Assembly (NCBI GenBank): GCA_947175285.1
Contig: CAMWMM010000134.1
Coordinates: forward strand, 1-10,169
DNA: 10,169 nucleotides
Direction: 5' to 3'
Origin: an uncultured Lachnospiraceae bacterium
Lineage (GTDB): Bacteria > Bacillota_A > Clostridia > Lachnospirales > Lachnospiraceae
Part shown: piece after piece, positions 1 to 7,100 of the stretch
Position numbering within the stretch: the stretch's first letter is position 1
Layout: each line of letters begins with the position of its first letter
The notes under the pieces: model-generated
What the model was told of the DNA's origin: nothing
Database searches by the model: none
Seen by the model: only the letters and a program-made list of their open reading frames with translations
Position numbers and translations under genes: made by a program

Positions 1-1
1 A

Positions 2-127
2 GTAGTAACAAAAAAACGAGGAAATTCAAGGGGTTTGGGTTTCCGAGAGGACTCTTTGTATTTTGGAGGTGATAAGAAACTTATAAAAAAATCTAGCGTT
101 AAAAACAAAGGTTTTACAAATGTTTGA
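2..127 (+). other. Possible 3' tail of an upstream reading frame, cut by the window edge
   Basis: An open frame runs from the window edge to a TGA at 125-127 (about 41 codons, ending in ...GFTNV). It is rich in Lys, Gly and Asn, like a low-GC coding tail, but matches no family I recognise. A TTG at 56-58, preceded by the purine-rich GAGAGGA, could instead start a 23-codon peptide in the same frame. The alternative frame 1 closes at a TGA at 70-72. It is too short to tell coding from chance. If real, it would be the end of a gene lying just upstream of the NRPS operon. Confidence 0.2.
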
Positions 128-156
128 TGATTAAAAATAGGGGGTGATTAAAAATA
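128..156 (+). repeat. 12-base direct repeat flanking the Shine-Dalgarno of the first gene
   Basis: TGATTAAAAATA occurs at 128-139 and again, identically, at 145-156. The copies are separated by five Gs (140-144), giving a 17-base period. The second copy ends four bases before the GTG start at 160, and the G run between the copies forms the ribosome binding site core. It could be a small tandem duplication or a direct-repeat operator; the sequence alone does not decide. Confidence 0.55.
139..149 (+). promoter_or_regulatory. Ribosome binding site for the phosphopantetheinyl transferase, with unusual spacing
   Basis: AGGGGGTGATT differs at one base from the full anti-16S complement AGGAGGTGATT. 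From the end of the AGGGGG core (144) to the GTG at 160 there are 15 bases, longer than usual. The only other in-frame triplets after the upstream TGA stop (145-147) are TTA, AAA, ATA (154) and ATA (157). ATA at 154 would have better spacing (9 bases) but is a rare initiator. GTG at 160 is therefore preferred, with some doubt about the exact first residue. Confidence 0.55.
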
Positions 157-159
157 ATA

Positions 160-843
160 GTGGTATATCTCATAGAGCTAGAAGAAAATGAAACAAAAGA
201 TTTGTTTGTGAAAGTGCTTCAAAAATTACCAATCATAAAACAAAAAGAACTGTTGCGCTATCATGATATTGCTGATACAAGGAGATCATTGGTGGGGTAT
301 TGCCAAATGCAATTAACATTAGCCGATATGACAGGAATACCACTATCAAATATAATTCTTTCAAAAAAACAATTTGGTAAACCATATGCTAAAGATATAG
401 AACATATTGACTTTAGTATTTCACATTCACAAAATCGTACAGTCACTGTAGCTACTTCAAAAGGCAGGATAGGAATAGATATAGAATTTAATAGACCAAT
501 AGTTTTTAGAAAGGTTTGTTCATTTTTTACTATACAAGAGCAATCTTTAATAGGTTTTCCGTCGGATATTTCTGCGGAAAAATTTTATAAACTTTGGACA
601 TTGAAAGAAAGCTATCTGAAGTATGAAGGAAAGGGCTTTCATATTCCTATAACAGACATTGAATTTCAGTCGATTGATGATTTAGTGCGGTACTATTCAA
701 GACAAAATCAGCAGTTATATTTTAATCATGTTGATATTGGAAATGATTATACAGCTTCGCTATGTACGGATTTTCAAATAGACAGTATTACGGTTAAACA
801 TATTAAAGAAAGTTTATTATATGAAAATTATATAAATACATAG
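160..843 (+). CDS. Sfp-type 4'-phosphopantetheinyl transferase
   Basis: This enzyme moves the 4'-phosphopantetheine arm of coenzyme A onto the conserved serine of carrier domains, turning the apo-NRPS into its active holo form in the cytoplasm. The 227-residue length matches the Sfp class. Family motifs are in order: GKPY (73-76), FSISHS (85-90), GIDIE (105-109) with the metal-binding acidic pair D107 and E109, and WTLKESYLKYEGKG (146-159) with E150 and K154. The start is GTG, since an in-frame TGA lies at 145-147; the ribosome-site spacing is long (see the separate entry). It is the first gene of the operon, 25 bases before the first NRPS gene, so its natural targets are probably the two carrier domains encoded downstream (Ser592 and Ser806). 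A role for a second, primary-metabolism carrier cannot be excluded. The family assignment is secure; the partner assignment is inferred from position. Confidence 0.95.
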   Translation: MVYLIELEENETKDLFVKVLQKLPIIKQKELLRYHDIADTRRSLVGYCQMQLTLADMTGIPLSNIILSKKQFGKPYAKDIEHIDFSISHSQNRTVTVATSKGRIGIDIEFNRPIVFRKVCSFFTIQEQSLIGFPSDISAEKFYKLWTLKESYLKYEGKGFHIPITDIEFQSIDDLVRYYSRQNQQLYFNHVDIGNDYTASLCTDFQIDSITVKHIKESLLYENYINT

Positions 844-868
844 CGTCAAAAAACGGAGGTACTAATAA

Positions 869-3800
869 ATGAAAACATTAAAAGATATGATACTTAAAGC
901 CGCAGATAGTGCAAATGGCTTAACATATGTTTGGCAAGGTAATGAAAAGTACATTACTTATGCAGAGCTTGTTAGTGATGCACGTTTAACATTACATCAA
1001 ATGCGGAAATATGGAATAAAAGCGGGAGCAGAGATTATAATACAGGTGGAAAATGACTTAGATTTTCTTGTTATTTTTTGGGCTTGCATATTAGGCGGGG
1101 TTAGAGTAGTATTGCTTCCATATGCCAAAAATCAACAAGCACAAGGGGCAATAAAATTAGTATTAGGTATGATGGAAAATCCCTATATTTGTGTGTCGGC
1201 AAAAGAAATCAGCAAAAGCGAATACTGTAAAAAGTACAACTTTGCTATTGATAGAGTCATTGAGGTTTTTGAACCAGTTCCAAATATGGATGTGAATCTT
1301 ATCAATATGTATGATAGCAAGCCTGATGATGTGGCAGTTATTCAATTTTCTTCTGGCTCTACAGGGACACCTAAAGGAGTATGTACTACCCATGCCAATA
1401 TTTTGAGCAACGCACAGGCTGTAGCTGAACGAATTAACTTAACCAGTAAAGATACAACCCTTTGTTGGTTGCCGCTGACACATAACCTTGCATTATTAGG
1501 GTTCAATATGACTACAACATACGTTTCGTGTAATCAGGTGATTATGCCAACATCTGATTTTTTAGTAAACCCGTTAAGCTGGTTTAAGGAAGCAAGTAAC
1601 CGTAAAGTAACAGTTACGGTATCTCCTAATTTTGGATATAAACATTTTCTAACATTTTACGAAAAAAGTAAGCAGGATTTTGACTGGGATCTATCTTTTT
1701 TGAGAGCGGTTTGCAATGGTGCTGAGCCAATTTCCTATGACTTAGCTATCATGTTTATGAAAGTATTAGAAAAATACAATATGTCTAACACTGTTATGGT
1801 GCCGGGATATGGGATGTCTGAATGTACTGTTGCCTGCAATGCGACAGTTGTTGGAATACCGCTTAATACGAAATCAATTAATCGTGACAAAATGAATATA
1901 GGTGACCAGATCGAGGAAACTACCGATACTACAAATGCAACCTTTGTCAGTGTGGGTAGTCCCTTGTCATGTGTTGAAATGCGGATAACCGACAATCAGG
2001 GTAAAATTTTGCCGGATGGATATATTGGAAATATAGAAGTGTCTGGCGGAACTGTCATGGCTGGATACTATAAGGATATGATCAAAACTTCCGAGGTGTT
2101 TACAAGTGATAATTGGCTGAAAACCGGTGATGTTGGATTTATGTTAGAGGGAGAGCTGTTTGTTACGGGACGATCTAAGGAAATTATCTTCATTGCTGGT
2201 AAAAACTATTTTCCTAATGACTTTGAAAAAATTATAGAAGATAAATTTCCTTCTTTAAAAAACTGCATTGCAATTACGGGAGTCTATAATGCAGAAATTG
2301 AAACAGAACAGATTGCTCTATATATGGATACTTATAATGGTGAGTTTGATAATGATTTAATTTCCAATATACGGCGGTATTTTGCACAAATTACCCGGCT
2401 TCAAATAGAACATGTGCGATTTATTAACGGATTACCAAGAACTCAAAATGGTAAAATAAAACATTATTTGCTGAAAGAGATTTTTGTGGCAAAAAATGAT
2501 AATGTTAGTGCTAATGTCAAAGCAAGCCAGAAAAGTAATATAGCCATTAGTGCTTTGGATACATTTGTTAATGTTTGTAAAGAGGAATTAGAATTGATTA
2601 CTCTCAATCCAAATGATAACTTGTTCGAGATAGGGGCAGATTCACTCAAAGCATCTATCATTCTGGCAAGGGTAAATGAGATTATGCGTATTAATCTTAC
2701 ATTAAACCAGCTTTATAAATGTGAAACAATAGAAGACATTGCAAAGTTGGCAGAGCAGGAACGGCAAAAGAGTGGCTATATTGATATTGATTTTCGGTGC
2801 AATGAAAAAGCTTCAATTCCTGTATCGGCTCAGCAGAAGAGAATGTATACGCTATTCAGCGTTGATCCCGACAATACCAATTATAATATAACCGCTGCAT
2901 TTCAGATTAAAGGCAAGATCAATATAAAGAAAATCGAAGAAACATTTATTGTTTTAATTAAGCGACATGAAGCACTGAGAACAGTATTTAGTTTTGAGGA
3001 TAATCAAGTAAGGCAAACAGTGCTTAATAATATTGATTTTTCAGTAGAAGTCAAAAAATATGTATCAGGAGATATTGATGAATTAGTTAAAAGTTGTATT
3101 CGTCCCTTTGATTTGACTAAAGCACCACTATTCAGTGTGTCATTAATTGAAAAGGATAAGGATTGCGTAATAATGGTCATTGATATGCATCATATTATTA
3201 CGGATGGTACAGCAATGGGATTGTTGGTAAAGGATTTTGTAAAATATTACAATGGTCAATCCTTGTCAGATATTAAATATAATTATCGGGATTATGTAGT
3301 GTGGCAGAATACCATGAGAGAGCAGGGAAGATTTGAATCGCAAAGAACATTTTGGCACGGGTATTTGGAAGGCAGAAGTACTGTTCTGGCATTGCCGATT
3401 GATGTACCCAAAAGACCTAAATATATAAATAAGATTGGTGATAATGTGATTTTTGATATTCCAGTTAGTGGTATTGCCAAACTTGCTAAGTCTACATCAA
3501 GTAGCTCGTTTAATGTATTGTTTTCTGCATATTGTATTTTGTTATCCAGATATGCCAATCAAAAAAATGTTGTTGTTGGTACTCCTGTGGCTGCCAGGAC
3601 AAAAGCATCATTTTTGGATGTTGTAGGTTTGTTTGTGAATACCACTCCGTATAATGTTAATATTGATTTTCATGAAACAGTGAGGGATTTTATAAAACGT
3701 ATTCATTCCATGTCAATAAATATCCTTGCCAATCAGGATTATCAGCTTGATTGGATTGTTGATGAACTTCATATCAAAAGAGAAAGCAATCATAGCCCTT

Positions 3801-4132
3801 TGTTTGATGTGATGTTCACTATGGAGAATATGGAAGTGCCGCCTATGCAAATGGCAGATTGTCAGATACAGCAATTAAAACTGCAAGAGGATGTTTGTAA
3901 ATTTGACCTTAATCTTATTGTTACGGAACATAAAGATGGTTCTATGGATGGCAACTTAGTTTATGCTACTGAGCTTTATAACCGTAGCAGTATTGAAAAC
4001 ATGGTTAAGCATTATCTCACTGTCCTTGATGCAATGGTTACTGATCCTGATGCACAAATTGGTGAATTATCAATCATAAGTGAGGCGGTTACAAGAAATA
4101 CATCTGTTGTAATACCAGATTTTGACTTTTAA
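869..4132 (+). CDS. NRPS initiation protein: fatty-acyl-AMP-ligase-like, carrier and condensation domains
   Basis: Predicted to adenylate a carboxylic acid (probably fatty), load it on its own carrier and join it to the amino acid held by the next protein. Domain 1 (about 1-575) looks like a FAAL rather than an amino-acid domain: FSSGSTGTPKGV (160-171), WLPLTHN (200-206), a VSPNFGYKHF segment, CNGAEP (282-287), PGYGMSECT (312-320), about 40 extra residues before VSVG (360-363), TGD (419-421), ELFVTGRSKE and the catalytic-type NGK (K529). Domain 2 is a carrier (about 580-645) with GADSL, phosphopantetheine site S592. Domain 3 is a full condensation domain (about 650-1075): SAQQKRMY, RHEALRTVF (699-707), intact HHIITDG (774-780), VVGTPVAAR, NHSPLFDVMF. 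The ATG at 869 follows GGAGGT at 855-860; the next gene is 18 bases downstream. There is no adenylation domain after the condensation domain, so its acceptor must come in trans from the next protein. Chain length is not readable. Confidence 0.93.
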   Translation: MKTLKDMILKAADSANGLTYVWQGNEKYITYAELVSDARLTLHQMRKYGIKAGAEIIIQVENDLDFLVIFWACILGGVRVVLLPYAKNQQAQGAIKLVLGMMENPYICVSAKEISKSEYCKKYNFAIDRVIEVFEPVPNMDVNLINMYDSKPDDVAVIQFSSGSTGTPKGVCTTHANILSNAQAVAERINLTSKDTTLCWLPLTHNLALLGFNMTTTYVSCNQVIMPTSDFLVNPLSWFKEASNRKVTVTVSPNFGYKHFLTFYEKSKQDFDWDLSFLRAVCNGAEPISYDLAIMFMKVLEKYNMSNTVMVPGYGMSECTVACNATVVGIPLNTKSINRDKMNIGDQIEETTDTTNATFVSVGSPLSCVEMRITDNQGKILPDGYIGNIEVSGGTVMAGYYKDMIKTSEVFTSDNWLKTGDVGFMLEGELFVTGRSKEIIFIAGKNYFPNDFEKIIEDKFPSLKNCIAITGVYNAEIETEQIALYMDTYNGEFDNDLISNIRRYFAQITRLQIEHVRFINGLPRTQNGKIKHYLLKEIFVAKNDNVSANVKASQKSNIAISALDTFVNVCKEELELITLNPNDNLFEIGADSLKASIILARVNEIMRINLTLNQLYKCETIEDIAKLAEQERQKSGYIDIDFRCNEKASIPVSAQQKRMYTLFSVDPDNTNYNITAAFQIKGKINIKKIEETFIVLIKRHEALRTVFSFEDNQVRQTVLNNIDFSVEVKKYVSGDIDELVKSCIRPFDLTKAPLFSVSLIEKDKDCVIMVIDMHHIITDGTAMGLLVKDFVKYYNGQSLSDIKYNYRDYVVWQNTMREQGRFESQRTFWHGYLEGRSTVLALPIDVPKRPKYINKIGDNVIFDIPVSGIAKLAKSTSSSSFNVLFSAYCILLSRYANQKNVVVGTPVAARTKASFLDVVGLFVNTTPYNVNIDFHETVRDFIKRIHSMSINILANQDYQLDWIVDELHIKRESNHSPLFDVMFTMENMEVPPMQMADCQIQQLKLQEDVCKFDLNLIVTEHKDGSMDGNLVYATELYNRSSIENMVKHYLTVLDAMVTDPDAQIGELSIISEAVTRNTSVVIPDFDF

Positions 4133-4150
4133 AAGGAGAAAAGACGAACA

Positions 4151-7100
4151 ATGAGTAAAACAATCTTTGACAAAAATTTGATATATAGTGATAATCGTTA
4201 TGAGGCATATAGAGATTATTGGGACAGCATTGTGACGAATGGGGTAGGGACTGTAGACTTGCCGTTTCCGCAAAAGGGAAAAACAGGTGAAGATATTACT
4301 TCTGTGGAAAAATGCACAATATCGACTGAGGCAGCAACATGCATTAGAAAGACCGCAAAAGGCAACTGCATGGGTATGTTTGCCATTATGTTATCAGCTT
4401 TCAAAGTTATTAATTATAAGTGTTCTACTAAGGAAAGCACGGTTATCAGCTACTTGTCTCCTAGTTTAGCAGGGACAATGGATGTTGATTATGTTATCTT
4501 GCAATCCACTATCAATGAATCAGAAACATTGAAGGATACAATTACAAACACTGCTAGTTCAATTGCTACTGCGTACAAATTTCAAGATTATCCTTTGTCT
4601 TTGGTTGATGATCGTTTTGCAGATGCAGAATTTGACATTACGGAGTTAGTTAATGTGGGCTTTTCTTTTATCGGACTGCATAATGATTTTACCCCAAACG
4701 GTAGACCGGATATTCATTTTCAAATTGCTGATATAAGTGAAAATAGCCTTGAAATCAGTTTGGCAGCAAACACAAAATTTATTGATGCACAAGATGCCTC
4801 AATACTCTTACATAACTACGTTTTGTTTCTTGATAGGATAGCTGTTTTAATGAATAAGACAATAAATGACATTGTATTGACACATGATGTGCAAAGTGCT
4901 TTTATGCGTGAACAGTTTACTGTTGATAGTTTGAGAATGTCTACAGTAAAGGAACTTTTTGAAAAGATAGTATTAGATTACAGAGAGAAAACAGCAGTTG
5001 TTTTTGAAAATATTAGCTTGACTTATAACCAATTAAATTCCAGTGCAAATCGTTTAGCCGTTGATATGACAGAACAAGGTGTTACCAGTGGTGATAGAGT
5101 TCTGATTTTAATGGAAATGTCTATTTATGTTCCAATTGCAATGTTGGCATGCATTAAGTTGGGTGTACCATATATACCACTTGATGTTGATACGCCATCT
5201 GATAGGATTAGTTATATTATAGAGGATAGTGGAGCGAAATTTGTAATTTCAAGTCAAAGTCAAAATGGTTTTGTGAGCCAACTCTCGATAAAAGCATTTG
5301 AAATAGAATATTATGAGCGGATAAATGAAATTACCTATCCTAAAGCGGAACTAAATGGTGATAATCCTCTATATATCATCTATACTTCTGGCACTACTGG
5401 AAAACCGAAGGGAGTGGTAGTGAACAATCGCAACATAGTTAATTATGTGAATTGGTTCACTGCATTTGCCCGTGTGACCGATCAGGATAAAGCAATGCTT
5501 GTTTCATCATTTTCGTTTGATTTGGGATATACTTCTGTTTATTCGTCTTTACTTAATGGTGCTGAATTACATTTGTTGAGTAAAGAACAGTATTCCAATG
5601 TTCCTTATATGTTGGAATATATTGATAAACAGAGCATAACATTTTTTAAACTTACACCTTCCCTGTTTTCTCTGCTAAAAACTGATAGTAATTTTGTCAA
5701 CTATAACCTTTCATCTTTGCGGCTTGTTATACTTGGTGGTGAGAAACTGCGGATTGAAGATATTATAGGATTTAAAGCAAGTTATAAAAACTGTGAGTTT
5801 GTAAATCACTATGGTCCCACTGAAACTACAATCGGTACGATTGCAAAATATATATCTGAAGCAGAATATGCCACCTTTGAGGAACATTCAATTTTGGGCA
5901 AGGCTATTACAAATAATGAAGTCTACATTTTAAGCAGTAGTAATGAGATAATGCCCATAGGTACTTTGGGCGAAATTGTTGTTGGCGGGTTAGGTGTTTC
6001 TGATGGATATTTACATCGAAAGGAACTCAACGCTGAGAAATTCATTACACTACCAGAGTTGACTAAATCCGTCTTATATAAAACGGGTGATTTAGGGAGA
6101 CTTTTGCCCACAGGTGAATTTGAATTTTTGGGGCGCATTGATAATCAGGTTAAAATTCGTGGCTATCGTGTTGAACTTGACGAGGTAAAACAGGCAATAA
6201 AGAAGTATGAGGGAATAACCGATGCTATCATTACGACCTACAATAGAAATAATAATATTTCTTTGTGCGCCTATTATGTGTCGGATAGGGAGATTGTAGC
6301 TAAGTTATTACGGGAATATCTTTCAACACAGATACCAGACTATATGATACCGACGTATTTTACTTCTATAGATAAAATACCTGTCACGCTCAATGGTAAA
6401 ATAGATTTTAAAGCTTTGCCGGAACCGAGTATAGATTTATCTGACAGAGAGATTGTTTTGGCACGCAATGACACTGAAAAGCGATTAGCGGCAGTATGGC
6501 AGGATGTTTTAGGAATCAGTGAAAATTTAAGCATTGATGATAATTTTTTTGATTTAGGTGGTGATTCTATCCTTGCTATTCAAATATCTTCAACTGCAAA
6601 GTCAGAAGGGTTAAATATAGAAGTAAAAGACATTATGCAAAATCCTACGATACGGGAATTAGGTGCAATAGCTAAGGTTGATACGAGGCAAAATGTAATA
6701 AGTCAGGAGCCGATAATGGGTGAAGTGCAATTATCTCCTATTCAAAGACGGTTTTTTGAACGGTTGGGGGCATTAAACCATTGGAACCAGTCTATAGTTT
6801 TACATTCAAGAAAACCTGTTGATACACATTTACTGAGAAATGCTTTTGAAATTTTGTTGGATCGGCATGATATGCTTAGAGCTGTTTATACAGAAGCTGA
6901 TCATAGATTTGAACAATCTGTTGGTAATCCACAAGATAAAGAAAGTATGTACCGTTTTATAGTAATTAATGTAGAGACTGAGATTACCAGCACAATAATT
7001 GAAGAAAAGGGCAACGAATTACAAAGTAGTTTGGATATTACCAATGGTTTAATTGCTGTTTTTACAGTTATACAAAATAACAAAGAACAATACATTTTGA

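Noticed and set aside
65..73. GGAGGTGAT, a strong Shine-Dalgarno-like sequence upstream of the operon
   Set aside because: No ATG, GTG or TTG follows at usable distance, so it cannot be tied to a gene; it may be part of an upstream coding tail.
56..87. Possible promoter (TTGTAT ... TATAAA) before the transferase gene
   Set aside because: The spacing between the hexamers is 20 bases and the -35 match is weak, so it is not supported well enough to annotate.
261..446. Reverse-strand open frame inside the transferase gene, and similar reverse frames across both NRPS genes (for example 1163-1393, 1735-1995, 5923-6138, 8179-8463)
   Set aside because: They lie entirely within genes with clear domain motifs, show no family features, and are expected shadows in AT-rich coding sequence.
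4070..4273. Reverse-strand frame spanning the junction between the two NRPS genes
   Set aside because: It crosses the stop of one gene and the start of the next, has no recognisable motif, and the forward genes account for the region fully.
4287..4469. Forward 60-codon frame inside the second NRPS gene
   Set aside because: It is out of frame with the condensation C-lobe coding sequence, which has clear similarity, and has no ribosome site or family signal.
4202..4900. A frameshift or assembly error as cause of the half condensation domain
   Set aside because: The preceding protein has a complete condensation domain with a natural end, a proper ribosome site and an ATG precede the second gene, and no missing N-lobe is seen in any frame of the 18-base gap.
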